A stretch of 53,489 nt of DNA from a virus, in IMG/VR virus record IMGVR_UViG_3300020438_000056, positions 1 through 53,489 of that record, one strand, 5' to 3'. The position numbers and the translations under genes were made by a program. Below the pieces are notes generated by a model that did not search any database, had not been told where the DNA came from, and was given only the letters and a program-made list of their open reading frames with translations. Below are positions 1 to 11,224 of the stretch, piece after piece; positions within the stretch are counted from its first letter, which is position 1; each line of letters opens with the position of its first letter.

Positions 1-318
1 GTTTGAAGTTGAAACAATACTATTTCCATTAACATCTAAATCTCCACCTAACTGTGGCGTGTCATCTGCGGCTAAACTTGCTATACCACCAACTGAAACC
101 CAACCAAGATTACCACTACCATCAGTCTTCAATGCTTGACCAGTTGAACCATCAGCATTAGGTAAAACCCATATCTTATCGGCAGAAAGAGCAGGGGCTT
201 CAAACCCTACATAGTTAGCCCCTTCATAAAATCTTAATTCTTTGTTAGAACCTTTAAGAGAAACATCTCCATCAAATACATCTAATCCTTTTTTTATTAT
301 AAAATTACTATCTGTCAT
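1..318 (-). CDS. Tail-fibre-like structural protein, 3' end outside window
   Basis: The frame opens with ATG at 318, eight or so bases after a GGTGAT ribosome-binding stretch, and stays open for 106 codons to the left edge, so only the N-terminal part is visible. The translation contains segments such as LRFYEGANYVGFEAPAL, KIWVLPNADGSTGQAL and TPQLGGDLDVNGNSI. These are typical of repetitive tail-fibre or appendage proteins of marine phages, in which a β-rich stalk carries a C-terminal receptor-binding region. It follows the giant fibre gene by 64 bases, so it is probably a second fibre or adhesin of the same tail module. Function is inferred from sequence style and position; the C-terminus is not visible. 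Confidence 0.75.
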   Translation of the reverse strand, partial: MTDSNFIIKKGLDVFDGDVSLKGSNKELRFYEGANYVGFEAPALSADKIWVLPNADGSTGQALKTDGSGNLGWVSVGGIASLAADDTPQLGGDLDVNGNSIVSTSN

Positions 319-382
319 ATTTCATCACCATAACTTCACTGTCCATTATGCTTTAACCTTCCTAGACCATCCTACCTTATTA

Positions 383-3300
383 TCATACTTCAGGGAACAA
401 CGTTAAATCCCACCAAATCGTAAGGGTTGTACCTATATCTCCACCAGTATTGTTTTCTATTTTTAATTGCATATCATCACTAGTTATTTCAGCCCAAGAA
501 ATCTTAAAAGGGAAGTCAGTCCTTCCTTCGAATACCACATTTGAAGAAACAAATGCGTAAGTTCCAGTTCCATCTCTATCATTAGCAATGAAGTCTTGAG
601 TCAAAACAAAATTACCACTGCCTGATATTCCTGCATCCATATGTATAGTTCCTCTAATTCCCCTATACGAGCAATTACTACCACTTACTGTTCCGCTAGG
701 TAAAATTGTAATAGACACATTTGAACCATTTGATAAAGCATTAGATAAAGGCGATATTCTACCTTGTATTTTAGTTATACCTCTTTTCTGAGCATACGAA
801 TACGTACCTGAACTTGCGGATGCGGGGTCGCTTGCAGTAGAAGTATGTGCAGTTTCAGTTAAAGTAGAATGTACACCTGTTTTGTGTATTGGGGAACTAA
901 TGTTCACTAGACCTGCACCACTATCAGTACCAACTGTAACATTTCCATCACCATGAGGGCTTAGTGAAATGCTACTATTACTACTAGTAGTTGAGATTAA
1001 CAACGCAGTATCATTTGTTAGGTTATCAGTTTTAACGAAGTTATTTGTACCTGAAAGACTAATCCCTTGACTATTACCAGTTATGTTTATTCCATTAACA
1101 GCACTTATTAAATTACTAGCAGTTAAGTTTGTTGCAGAAACATAAGGAACATACAACGTATCTAGTGCAGGATTGAAGTATAACGCAGTATCTGTTTCCA
1201 GTCCCAAACTACCTGAAGCCGTATTATTTGCTGCAAAGGTAAGATAGTTATTTTCATCAGTGCTATTATTTGCTGTAACAGTTGAAGTTGCAGAATTACC
1301 TGCTATGTTAAAAGCCGGAGTAAAGGTAAATGCACCATTAGTATTATTGTATGCTAATGAACCTCCACTACCGGAAGCACTAGCATTTGATGCAGATAAA
1401 TCAGATAATGCTATTCCACTGGAAACAGGAGCAACCCAAGTAAAGTTGCTACCTGCATGATTATATGATAATAGATAATTATCAGTTGCACTACCTGCGG
1501 CGTTAGTAACATTAAGATGTGATTCATCAATCGAGCCATCCTTCAATTCAGAACTATCAACTGCATTTGCATCAATCTGCCCTGCGGCAACTGAATCTAA
1601 AGCCGCTAAATTACCATACGATAAGAGTGTCTTTACTGCCGCTACATCTGCCGCAGTGATTAGCCCAACCATAGGAGCAGAAGTAGAACCAGTACCACCA
1701 CTACCAACTGCTAATGTTGCAGATAAACTTGCGGCACTACCTGAAGTGCTTTGATTCCATGTAGGAACTGTCCCTGTTAATTGAGAGTAGTTTACTGATG
1801 CTCCTGATAATGCTAAAGTACCTGATGATGGGGGTAAATTAATACTAACATTAGTGTTAACAGGGTCTGACGCTCGTAGTGTTACTGTTCCATCATCACC
1901 ACTAGAATCATTACCACCTACATTAGTTGCGAAAAAGTCTATTCTATTGTTTTCTGTAATTCTAACAGTCTCATTATGATAAATAGTGTCTCCTGTTACT
2001 GTTAAATTACCTGCAATAGTCACATCATCAGGCAATCCAACTGTTATTGTTCCTGCACTTTCTAATACTGTTACTTCATTGGCTGTACCTGCAAATGTCA
2101 AAGTACCACCTAAAGCCACAGGGCTTGTGTTTGGTGTAGATTCGCTATCAGAAACTGTAATAGATGAGTTTGCTAAATGGACATTATCAATACTTCCATC
2201 CTTATAATGAACACTATCTATATTATCTTCTAAGAGAGTTAGTATCTCAGTAGCAGTTTGGTCTGCTGTTGCACCATCTTCTACATTTATTATGCTTCTA
2301 AGATTTACATCTGTTAATTCTTCAACAACACCTGCGTTAGTAGATATTCTTCCTAACACTCTATTTGTAGCAGAAACCTCTTGCATCTTAGCATATGTTA
2401 CTGCATTGTTATCAATATCGCTAGTAGAAACAGATGTTAGATATGTGCTTGTATCCAAACTAGAAGTTAAATCACCGCTTCCATTTGCTGTTATTTTAAG
2501 TAAACCACTTGTGCCATTATTTGGACTTCCTACTGCAACAGCAACCTTACCTGCGGCTGATGCTCCTAAATCTCCTAACATTTCACTAGCACTTCTAGCA
2601 GTAAGAGATGCTAAACTAGAACCATCAGTAGTCATCTTTAGATATTTAGTTTGACTTGCTCCTGTAATAAGATGTTGAGCAACAGAAGACAGACTAATTC
2701 TACCATCTGCAAAAGTATCACTTGTAATCTTATTAGCAGATAGGCTAGGAATATCACCTGCCGCTAATGTTCCCCAAGAAGGTGCGGCAGAATCAGTAGC
2801 ATCTCCTGTTTGTGTAAGGAACTTCTTTGTTGTAGTAGTGTTACCTGCTAGTAAAGCAGTAGCGTTTGCTGCACTTTGATATGGTATAGAACCTAATGCT
2901 CCTCCTGCTACATGAGTTGCTGTGGTTGCTGTTGTAGCAGATGTAGCCGTAGTAGCAGTTGCAGCATTCCCAGTTGTACTCTGATTTAATGTTGGTATAT
3001 CTGTATCTACTAATGCTCTAAACGCAGGTGCGGTAGCATTACCCGTTGTTGGCCCTGCATATACATAAGTAGCAGTTGTTGTACCTGCAAGATTTGTGGC
3101 AGTTGTAGCGTTTCCAGTAACAGCACCTGTTAGATTTCCAGTAACATTCCCTGTTACATTCCCTGTTACATTCCCTGTTACATCTCCTGTTACATCTCCT
3201 GTTACATCTCCTGTTACATCTCCTGCTAAAGTAGCAGTTAATGTTCCCGCAACAGTAAGATTATTTGTTAAATCCCAAGTGTCATCTGATTCATCAAAGA

Positions 3301-6300
3301 TAAGAGATGCTTGAGTTACACCATTACCACGATAAACGCTTATACCACTTGTAGCCGCAGTAGCAGTATCGGGAGAACCTTGTGTAGTATTTAGTTGTAA
3401 AATGTTATCTTCAACTTCAATAGTAGCAGTATTAATTGTGGTTGTAGTTCCACCAACAGTTAGATTACCTGCAATAGTAGCATTACCTCTGAAATTAATT
3501 GTGTCTCCTGAGTCTGCACCGATATTTATTGTTTCATTATCTGCACCATTTGTAGATTCAAGAGCATTTAATTTATCTAATAAAGTAGCATTAGAAAGAC
3601 CAGTATTAGTATTTGTAAGTGTAATAACATCATTACTATTTGCTATACTTAATCCTGTACTTACAGCGAGTACTATATCATCAGAACTACCTCCACTATC
3701 AGTTAGACGAATCCTTGTTTGACCCGATGTACCTGTTGCACCTGCAAGAGTAGAAATACCGTAAGTGGTATTTACGTTAGTATCAGTTCCTGTAATTGTA
3801 AACGTACTATCATCAGTTCTAGCAACAGATACAGTACCTGAACCTACAAACTCTACATCATCAGTGACAGAATTAGTGCCAGTTAATCTTAGTTTAGTCG
3901 TAGTATTAGGAATACCTATACTGTAATTAGTATTACCACTATCAGTTACTGTATTCGTAAAAGTAATCTTATCTCCGTTACGTGCAACGCTTAATCCAGT
4001 ACCCGCTTCAAGCACTACGTCATCAGTGCTAGAATCAGTACCAGTTAATCGAATAATTTCTTCATCAACAGCAGAACCATCAACAGCAGAAATACCGTAA
4101 GTAGTATTACCACTATCAGTAACAGTTTCAGTAGCAGAAACAATTCCAGTAACATGTCCATTATCATCAAGAGTAATATCTTGTATGTATGTTCTACCAC
4201 TATTCTCTACATCAGCCGCCGCATTAATGTTAGGATGTGTTGTTAGATATGCTGTTGAATTGAATGCGTTAGAACCAAATATTTCTGAAGATAGTTTTTT
4301 CTTTTGAACACCATTATCTAATACTACAAACTCATCTTCTCCTGCTGTCCAATCTTCTGTCATATCAGTCAATTCAGACAAGTCAACATCCAACGCATTG
4401 CCGTTTAAGTCCAATAATGCTCCTGCGGTTCTTTGAGTATCTGTTGTGAATGTTAATGCGTTTTGCATATAAGTTTGCAATACACCAATACCCACCTTCT
4501 TTAGTGCGCCATTATCGCTAATAACAAGTTCATCTTCTGTTGCATGAAGTCCACTTGTTAACGCAGTTTGACCAGTAATATCACCAACAACAAAATTAGA
4601 TGCTCCACTAGATGCAAAGTTCTGTGTCGCTATGTAATCAAAGACAACATCTCCTGTTACTAACCCTGCATTACCGTTAGCAACTGCACCTGTACCTGAT
4701 AATGTGGATGCTGTTCCTAATCCTAATACTGTTCTTGCCGCACCCGCATTAGCCGCAGTAACTACTCCAATCATTGGTGCAGAAGTTGCTCCTGTACCTC
4801 CACTTGATATTGCTAATGTTGATGAAAGTCCTGCCGCAGTTCCTGTTGTATTTTGGTTTAATGTAGGTATTCTTGCACTAGCAAACACTCCATCGTTTAT
4901 CTTACTAGCATTGAGGTTTGGTATATCAGAAGCAGATAACCCACCATCAAGTATGTTTAATTCTGTTAATGATGCAGTAATACCTAAGTTATCTAATGCA
5001 TATCCTTGTTGTGTAGAAGATAAACCTTGGTTGTTAACATCAATTCTGAGTCTGTTACCTAAAGCAGTAGTAATACCAGTAATATCTGAATCGTTAGACT
5101 GTAAGGCAACTGCTAGTTCATTTAGAGTATCTAAAGCAGAAGGAGCAGAAGCAACTAAATTAGCAACTGAAGTATCAACATATGTTTTAATTGACTGCTG
5201 ACTAGCCGCAGATGTAGCACTATTATCAGAAAAAGTACCATCGTTTAATAGTGTTATATTGGTGTTAGTATCAGTCCAAGGAACGTTAACGAACATTTGA
5301 CCTGATGATAGTTCAACAGGATAATTCTTACCCGATTCAGTATAGCCAATTTTAACTAGACCTAAGTCTGTACTTGTTGCTTCACTATAAGTAGTATCAG
5401 AGTTAGTTGTTTTAGCATCGTTTAGTGCTACTCTCTTTTCTAACTTACCAAACGCTACTAGTATAGAATCAGATGAAGCAACTGCTCCACCTGTTGCTGT
5501 GCTTAAACCTGTTAAAGTTTTAGCAATTACTTGAGCATCAGATAGTTGAGTATTAGTATCAGTCGAAGATAGTGTTAGTGTTCCCGCAGTATCATCATAT
5601 GTACTAGTTATATTTGTTCCCGCAGTAATCATTGCCGCAATGAAATCTTCTATTTGTTCTTCTGTTGTATAGGATGGTGTAGCCCAAGAAGCAGTACCCG
5701 AAGAACTGTACTTTAGGAATTGTCCTGCTGAACCACCTGTTGGAATATGGTTATTCCCTGCTCCTGTTGGATGAACATAGTTATTCCAATTAGAATCATT
5801 ATTGAAGTAAGACAGTTTAATCTCTGAAGCCGCCTTTCTAGATTCAGTAGTTCCATCTTGTATGATAAACTCAGTAGTTCCTGCTATGTCTCCTGTCATA
5901 TCTGTTAGTTCAGAAAAGTCAAGGTTAAGTGTAGCATCACCAGTAGTTGCTCCTCCACTCAAACCTACTCCGGCGACTACACTAGTAATATCTCCATCAC
6001 CTGTTCCTACACCATATCCATAAGACAGAATCTTATCTTCAATGGCGGCAGAAGTCATAAGACTTGTATCGTTATTATTAAATGATTCAGAACTTAATTG
6101 TAATGCACTTCCTGCTAATTGTGCAACACCTAATCCTGATACACTTATTGTAGCAGTGTAATCTCCTGCTGTTGTATTGCTTTGAGATACTGTTATTGCA
6201 TCTCCTGCTGTAATATCAACACCAGTCATATCACCTGAACCTGCTCCTGCAAACTGAGCATCAACATAAGTTTTGATAGCCTTAGCAGAAGCAAGGGTAT

Positions 6301-9300
6301 CATCACTACCACTAACTGAACTTATATCAGTATCAAGTGAAGCAATATCAGATAAGTCTGCAACTGCTAATGATACATTACTGTTTAATAATGTAGAAAT
6401 GGATGTTAATCCAGTACCACCATTTGCCGCAGTTAATGTTCCTGTTAAGTTGTTTATTGGTATGTCAATGTCGGCTGAACCGTTAAACGAAACTCCTGCT
6501 ATTGTTCTAGCAGTTGCTAAAGTACTTGCAGTAGTTGCATTACCAACTAATCCTCCCTCGAATGTAGAAGCAACTAATGTACCTAAAGTAAACCCACTTG
6601 TTGTATTAACCGTAGTAGTAGGGGCGGCATGAGTATTGCCTGTATCAGTAAATAACTTCCACTTGTTACTATCTGAAGTATCTCTAAACAATCCTGTATA
6701 TTTGATAGTACTACCATCAACATATTTACCATAGAAACCTAAGTCAACTGCATCTGCGGCATTATTACTTCCTAAAGCAATTAAAGGGTCTTCTACTGTT
6801 AAAGTAGAAGTGTTTACTGTTATAGTATCTCCACTGACAATTAAATCTGCACCAACTGTAAGAGAACCACTTACTGTTAGTGTATCATCAGCCTGACTAC
6901 CTAGTGTGAAATCTCCACCAAAATCAGAGTTTAGTTTAGATTTTAAATTATCAATTGATACATCATCGTTTGCTGTTCCTGCAATACTTAGTGAACCTGC
7001 ACTACCTGCATTATCTGTATATTGTACAGTTATATTACTACCTGCTGTAATTAACCCACCAACGTAATCTTCAACTTCTTCTTGGGTTAGATGAGTATCT
7101 GTATCAGTAGAAGTAATGGTAATTGTATCCGAACCTGCTGTTGTAGTTATATTTACATTAGCACCACCGACTAGTGTCAATGTATCAGTATTTGAATCTG
7201 CAACAATGTTATCTTGTCCACTAACTGCTATTGTTTTGAATATATTTTGTGCAGAACCTAAGTCTGTATTAGTAATAGTTACATTACCAGTAGCACCACT
7301 GACTCCAATCCCTGTACCTGCTACATTAGAAAGAACTCCCGTATTAACTAATGTGAGGTCAAATGGGTCAGTTGATGCTCCACTGTTAGTATCAGTCCAT
7401 GTTGCAGTAATACCTGTTCCTTGTGTAAACTGAACAAACTTACCATCTGTAACATTGACAGTAGTTCCAACACCGTCTTTGATATTAAAAGAACTAAATG
7501 AACCTGCCCCACTAACGCTAGTATCAACATATGCTTTAATTGCTTTAGCAGATGCTAAACTATCGTGTGATGCACTAACACTGCTTAAGTCTAAATCAAA
7601 ATCATTGATATCTGAAAGTCCAGTAACAGATAGTGAAGTTAGATAGTTACTGTTGTCAACAGTGTAACTTCCTGCTCCTGTTCTTTTCATGAATCCGTTA
7701 CTAGTAAAGTCTCCATCCATTACAGCCCCTGCCGCCGTAACATTAGTTACATCTGTTACATCTGCTGACGCTTCAATACCTGATAGTTTAGTCCTCTCTT
7801 CTGAACTTATTACTATTCCACTACCTAAATTAGTAAGCCCTGTTATCTTACCAACTGTAACTGCTCCATCGGCAATACTATCTGTTTGTACTGCATCATC
7901 AGCAAGTTTAGCATTAGTAACTGCATTACTTGCTAACTTAGCAGTGGTTACAGCACTTGCATTAATCTTACTTGTTAAGACTGCATTAGTACCAATCTTT
8001 GCACTAGTTATAGCAGTTGATGCTATCATACCATTAGAGATAGTTCCAGTATCTGCCGATGTAATCAGAGTACCTGTTATATCAGGAAGAGTTATTGTTC
8101 TATCAGCAGTTGGTTCTGCAATAGATAGCGTAGTTTCAAAGTTGTTATCAACAGCACCTTCAAAGACAAATGCATTCTGTACATTAACTTGAGTTTGGTT
8201 TACAGTTGTCGTTGTTCCCAAGACATTTAGATTACCACGAATATTTACAGTAGTATCATTATCTGTATCTCCTATGTTCAGAGTTTCTGTTCCATTATAA
8301 CTAGCAAGAACAGGAGTAAGTGTTGCTTTACTAACTGTACTAGTATTACTGTGCGTGTTAGTAAGTGTGAGAGTATTACTTTCTGAGTTTCTTGAAATTG
8401 CAAGTCCTGTTCCCATTGCTAAATGGAATACACTACCTGAGCCACTAGTGTTATCCCTTAGTCTAATAGTTTTAACCGCAGGGTCATTATCTCCATTAGC
8501 ATCTAAACCGTTTTCTGTTACTATTGAATAAGTAGTATCAACAGTAGCCTTACCATCAACATATGTTTTTACTGCTAATGTACTAGGTATTCCACTACCT
8601 GAAGCACCACTAGTTATGCTTGAATCAAAAGAACTTACGTCTGTTAATCCTGCTAATGCAAGCGAACTAAGTTTAGAGTCTAATTGAGTTTGTATAGAAG
8701 AAGTAACACCGTCTAAGTGTCCTATCTCAGTAGAACTTACACCACTAACACCATCTAATATGTTTAGTTCAGCCGCAGAAGCAGTAATACTCAAGTCGCT
8801 TAAGTTCTCTACCTTTGAGTTAAGAGCAGTTGTTAATCCAGTAACCTTACTTTGTGCTATATCATCTAACTTAGAGTTAGCAATACTACCTGCTAAATGA
8901 GCATTAGTAACTGAACCTGTGGTTAAAGAAAAGTTGTTAGCATTAGCGGCTACACCAACTAACTTATCATAAAGAGCAGTTGTAAAGTTCTTTTGTGATA
9001 ATCCACCATCTCCTACTGTGTATTGTGTATTCACATAATTAGAAGCATCAATAGTACCTGCTCCATTAGCAGTCCAATCAATTATCTGATTACCACTTGG
9101 TATTGTTGGTTTGTTTAATATTTGTGAATCTCCACTACCTGAGTTCCAATCTGCATTAACATTCACTTCCGCCCCTGCTTCAATACCTGAAAGTTTTGAT
9201 TCTAGAGTACTTGTAAATACTTTATTAGTAGTCCCTGATGCAATCTTATCTGCACTAATATTAGCCCCATTACTTATATCTGCATTTACTATTTGTGTAC

Positions 9301-11224
9301 CAACTGCTCTATATGCTCCACTTAGACTAGGAATATCACTAGCAGTTAGTTTAGCAAATATATTTGCTAGGTTTACCTTTTTCAATCCAACAGTATTATC
9401 GTGGAAAGCAACGAAATCAGCAGTTCTGTCAATGCCATTTTCATTAGACAATCCATCTATATCTAACTTTAAGGTAGCACCAGTTCTATCAAGACCATCA
9501 CTAATTGTGAGAGAGGGTTCTTTACCACTAAGAGCAGATACTAACCCATCAATTTTACTCTGAGCAATAGCCGCATTAGAATCTACTTTAACGTTAGTAA
9601 TCGCATTATCAGCAATCTTTGATGTTGTTACTGCGCTGTTATTTATCTTAGCAGTTGTTACGGCATTACTTGCAATAGTAGTAGCCCCGTCTGCACTAGA
9701 TGTTACATCACCACTATGGTTAGGATGAACATATGTATTTGCATCAGTAGAACCAGTATATCCTAAATCTGCTAAAGATAAAGTTCTAGTTCCCATTGCT
9801 GTAATATGTCCTGTGTTGTTTGTAGTAATACTATCTACTATTTCTGCTCCACTAGTATTTATATTACTTGTAGAATAACTAGGATGAGTGTATGGGTTAG
9901 CCAATTCAGATGTAACGGGTATGTTAAAGTAATTATTACCATCATTAGTGAAAGTCCATCTATCAGAAGTTTCATTCCACTTTAGTTGTACATTAGTATA
10001 GTTTCCTCTTTCGACTTCTATACCTGCATCTGTTGTAGAATTACCTGTTTGATTCTTATTCAGAATTACTGTGTTATCTTCTACGGCTAAGTTAGCAACG
10101 TTAAGAGTAGTTGTTGCACCACTTACTGTCAAGTCTCCTGTAACTGTTAAATCTCCACCTGTTGTTAACGCAACACCATTACCGATAGTGGTAGCAGTAT
10201 TTATCTGAGCAAGTCTAGTTTCTAAATTACTTACACTTACATCAACATCTGTTGTAGTTAATGACAAATCAATAGTCCCATCACTGCTTTGATATACTGC
10301 ATCTATTCCTGTTTCAGTATTATTACTAAACATAGCACCTACAATTCCTTGAACTGTACTTGTTGATATTTGTGTGTTAGTGTTAGTAGCAGATAAAACT
10401 CCACTACCATCTATACTAAGATTATTACCTACTTTAACTCCACCAAGAGTATTAGCGGCGGCAGTAGGGAGAGAGTAGTTGTTTGCACTAGCCTCAATCG
10501 CATTCAGTTTAGCATGGTCTGCATCTGTAAATACATTTGAATCACCTGCTGCATCAACATTAAATCTAGTAGAAGCGGCAGTTGGTATCTGTGAGGTTAG
10601 TGCTAATGTTCCTGTTGTAGAAGGAATAGTTATTGTTGTCTCTGTACCTGATACTGTTTTAGTAATAGTTCCTTCTTTGTTAATTCTAAGAGTTTCAGTA
10701 TTGTTATCTATTATACTAATCCCTTGATTTGTTTGTTCATAGCCTAAGAACTGAACTCTTCTATCAACAGCATCCGGCGCACTACCTCCTGCGATTTCTA
10801 TTACTGCAATAGGAATATCATCTGCATTCAAAGGAGCAACCATATTTCCATTATTATTGTTTCTTATTGCTAGTTGATTACCTGTAATTAAACCACTAGT
10901 ATAAACTGCTTCAATAACTAATACAGCATATGTATTATTACTAGCACTCTGCATATTTACAGATTGACTAACAGTTCCACTTTGCATTTGAGTGAGTATG
11001 CCATCTCTAAGAAAGAAATTATCAGACCCACTTAAAGTGTAAGAAGTGTAAATACCTGCATTTCCTAGAGTTACATCAAACCCTCTAACTACTCTATTAC
11101 CACCACTAGCAACGTTAAGAGCATTAATAATTCCACTGTGTATATTATCAGTGCCATCTATTATTCTAGCATTAGGATTAGTGTTTAATTTACTAATGAA
11201 ATTAGGGTTTGTTCTACCACTCAT
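383..11224 (-). CDS. Giant repetitive tail fibre / adhesin (about 3613 aa)
   Basis: The start chosen is the ATG at 11224, which overlaps the stop of the preceding gene (TGATG) and follows a GGAG; a TTG one codon earlier is possible. The protein is Ser/Thr/Asn/Gly-rich, low in Cys and built of degenerate β-type repeats: AVTTAKI/AITNVKV helices, blocks of the form NLTVxGxTTTxNxxxxxVEDN (at least four copies spread along the protein), and a VTGD/VTGN array. The first ~170 residues are non-repetitive and probably attach to the baseplate. The last ~170 residues are again unique and rich in aromatic and β-forming residues, as expected for a receptor-binding head. The length far exceeds a usual fibre of 500-1500 residues. 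Side-fibre or central-fibre role is inferred. Confidence 0.85.
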   Translation of the reverse strand: MSGRTNPNFISKLNTNPNARIIDGTDNIHSGIINALNVASGGNRVVRGFDVTLGNAGIYTSYTLSGSDNFFLRDGILTQMQSGTVSQSVNMQSASNNTYAVLVIEAVYTSGLITGNQLAIRNNNNGNMVAPLNADDIPIAVIEIAGGSAPDAVDRRVQFLGYEQTNQGISIIDNNTETLRINKEGTITKTVSGTETTITIPSTTGTLALTSQIPTAASTRFNVDAAGDSNVFTDADHAKLNAIEASANNYSLPTAAANTLGGVKVGNNLSIDGSGVLSATNTNTQISTSTVQGIVGAMFSNNTETGIDAVYQSSDGTIDLSLTTTDVDVSVSNLETRLAQINTATTIGNGVALTTGGDLTVTGDLTVSGATTTLNVANLAVEDNTVILNKNQTGNSTTDAGIEVERGNYTNVQLKWNETSDRWTFTNDGNNYFNIPVTSELANPYTHPSYSTSNINTSGAEIVDSITTNNTGHITAMGTRTLSLADLGYTGSTDANTYVHPNHSGDVTSSADGATTIASNAVTTAKINNSAVTTSKIADNAITNVKVDSNAAIAQSKIDGLVSALSGKEPSLTISDGLDRTGATLKLDIDGLSNENGIDRTADFVAFHDNTVGLKKVNLANIFAKLTASDIPSLSGAYRAVGTQIVNADISNGANISADKIASGTTNKVFTSTLESKLSGIEAGAEVNVNADWNSGSGDSQILNKPTIPSGNQIIDWTANGAGTIDASNYVNTQYTVGDGGLSQKNFTTALYDKLVGVAANANNFSLTTGSVTNAHLAGSIANSKLDDIAQSKVTGLTTALNSKVENLSDLSITASAAELNILDGVSGVSSTEIGHLDGVTSSIQTQLDSKLSSLALAGLTDVSSFDSSITSGASGSGIPSTLAVKTYVDGKATVDTTYSIVTENGLDANGDNDPAVKTIRLRDNTSGSGSVFHLAMGTGLAISRNSESNTLTLTNTHSNTSTVSKATLTPVLASYNGTETLNIGDTDNDTTVNIRGNLNVLGTTTTVNQTQVNVQNAFVFEGAVDNNFETTLSIAEPTADRTITLPDITGTLITSADTGTISNGMIASTAITSAKIGTNAVLTSKINASAVTTAKLASNAVTNAKLADDAVQTDSIADGAVTVGKITGLTNLGSGIVISSEERTKLSGIEASADVTDVTNVTAAGAVMDGDFTSNGFMKRTGAGSYTVDNSNYLTSLSVTGLSDINDFDLDLSSVSASHDSLASAKAIKAYVDTSVSGAGSFSSFNIKDGVGTTVNVTDGKFVQFTQGTGITATWTDTNSGASTDPFDLTLVNTGVLSNVAGTGIGVSGATGNVTITNTDLGSAQNIFKTIAVSGQDNIVADSNTDTLTLVGGANVNITTTAGSDTITITSTDTDTHLTQEEVEDYVGGLITAGSNITVQYTDNAGSAGSLSIAGTANDDVSIDNLKSKLNSDFGGDFTLGSQADDTLTVSGSLTVGADLIVSGDTITVNTSTLTVEDPLIALGSNNAADAVDLGFYGKYVDGSTIKYTGLFRDTSDSNKWKLFTDTGNTHAAPTTTVNTTSGFTLGTLVASTFEGGLVGNATTASTLATARTIAGVSFNGSADIDIPINNLTGTLTAANGGTGLTSISTLLNSNVSLAVADLSDIASLDTDISSVSGSDDTLASAKAIKTYVDAQFAGAGSGDMTGVDITAGDAITVSQSNTTAGDYTATISVSGLGVAQLAGSALQLSSESFNNNDTSLMTSAAIEDKILSYGYGVGTGDGDITSVVAGVGLSGGATTGDATLNLDFSELTDMTGDIAGTTEFIIQDGTTESRKAASEIKLSYFNNDSNWNNYVHPTGAGNNHIPTGGSAGQFLKYSSSGTASWATPSYTTEEQIEDFIAAMITAGTNITSTYDDTAGTLTLSSTDTNTQLSDAQVIAKTLTGLSTATGGAVASSDSILVAFGKLEKRVALNDAKTTNSDTTYSEATSTDLGLVKIGYTESGKNYPVELSSGQMFVNVPWTDTNTNITLLNDGTFSDNSATSAASQQSIKTYVDTSVANLVASAPSALDTLNELAVALQSNDSDITGITTALGNRLRIDVNNQGLSSTQQGYALDNLGITASLTELNILDGGLSASDIPNLNASKINDGVFASARIPTLNQNTTGTAAGLSSTLAISSGGTGATSAPMIGVVTAANAGAARTVLGLGTASTLSGTGAVANGNAGLVTGDVVFDYIATQNFASSGASNFVVGDITGQTALTSGLHATEDELVISDNGALKKVGIGVLQTYMQNALTFTTDTQRTAGALLDLNGNALDVDLSELTDMTEDWTAGEDEFVVLDNGVQKKKLSSEIFGSNAFNSTAYLTTHPNINAAADVENSGRTYIQDITLDDNGHVTGIVSATETVTDSGNTTYGISAVDGSAVDEEIIRLTGTDSSTDDVVLEAGTGLSVARNGDKITFTNTVTDSGNTNYSIGIPNTTTKLRLTGTNSVTDDVEFVGSGTVSVARTDDSTFTITGTDTNVNTTYGISTLAGATGTSGQTRIRLTDSGGSSDDIVLAVSTGLSIANSNDVITLTNTNTGLSNATLLDKLNALESTNGADNETINIGADSGDTINFRGNATIAGNLTVGGTTTTINTATIEVEDNILQLNTTQGSPDTATAATSGISVYRGNGVTQASLIFDESDDTWDLTNNLTVAGTLTATLAGDVTGDVTGDVTGDVTGNVTGNVTGNVTGNLTGAVTGNATTATNLAGTTTATYVYAGPTTGNATAPAFRALVDTDIPTLNQSTTGNAATATTATSATTATTATHVAGGALGSIPYQSAANATALLAGNTTTTKKFLTQTGDATDSAAPSWGTLAAGDIPSLSANKITSDTFADGRISLSSVAQHLITGASQTKYLKMTTDGSSLASLTARSASEMLGDLGASAAGKVAVAVGSPNNGTSGLLKITANGSGDLTSSLDTSTYLTSVSTSDIDNNAVTYAKMQEVSATNRVLGRISTNAGVVEELTDVNLRSIINVEDGATADQTATEILTLLEDNIDSVHYKDGSIDNVHLANSSITVSDSESTPNTSPVALGGTLTFAGTANEVTVLESAGTITVGLPDDVTIAGNLTVTGDTIYHNETVRITENNRIDFFATNVGGNDSSGDDGTVTLRASDPVNTNVSINLPPSSGTLALSGASVNYSQLTGTVPTWNQSTSGSAASLSATLAVGSGGTGSTSAPMVGLITAADVAAVKTLLSYGNLAALDSVAAGQIDANAVDSSELKDGSIDESHLNVTNAAGSATDNYLLSYNHAGSNFTWVAPVSSGIALSDLSASNASASGSGGSLAYNNTNGAFTFTPAFNIAGNSATSTVTANNSTDENNYLTFAANNTASGSLGLETDTALYFNPALDTLYVPYVSATNLTASNLISAVNGINITGNSQGISLSGTNNFVKTDNLTNDTALLISTTSSNSSISLSPHGDGNVTVGTDSGAGLVNISSPIHKTGVHSTLTETAHTSTASDPASASSGTYSYAQKRGITKIQGRISPLSNALSNGSNVSITILPSGTVSGSNCSYRGIRGTIHMDAGISGSGNFVLTQDFIANDRDGTGTYAFVSSNVVFEGRTDFPFKISWAEITSDDMQLKIENNTGGDIGTTLTIWWDLTLFPEV
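3117..3224 (-). repeat. 12-bp in-frame tandem repeat encoding VTGD/VTGN units
   Basis: Nine consecutive 12-bp units lie inside the giant fibre gene. On the plus strand they read gttacatctcct (four copies), gttacattccct or gtaacattccct (three copies) and two degenerate copies. Each unit encodes four residues, giving successive DVTG and then NVTG motifs. Because the unit is a multiple of three, gain or loss of copies would keep the frame and change stalk length. Confidence 0.9.

Noticed and set aside
3117-3224. Short tandem repeats as a CRISPR array
   Set aside because: Units are contiguous 12-mers without spacers and are coding.
4704-5201. Plus-strand open frame of 165 codons opposite the giant fibre
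   Set aside because: It mirrors the low-complexity fibre codons, has no recognisable domain, and no other plus-strand gene is supported.
7689-8192. Plus-strand open frame of 167 codons rich in Val, Leu, Ser and Pro
   Set aside because: Antisense shadow of the repetitive Ala/Thr-rich fibre sequence; hydrophobicity is a codon-complement artefact.
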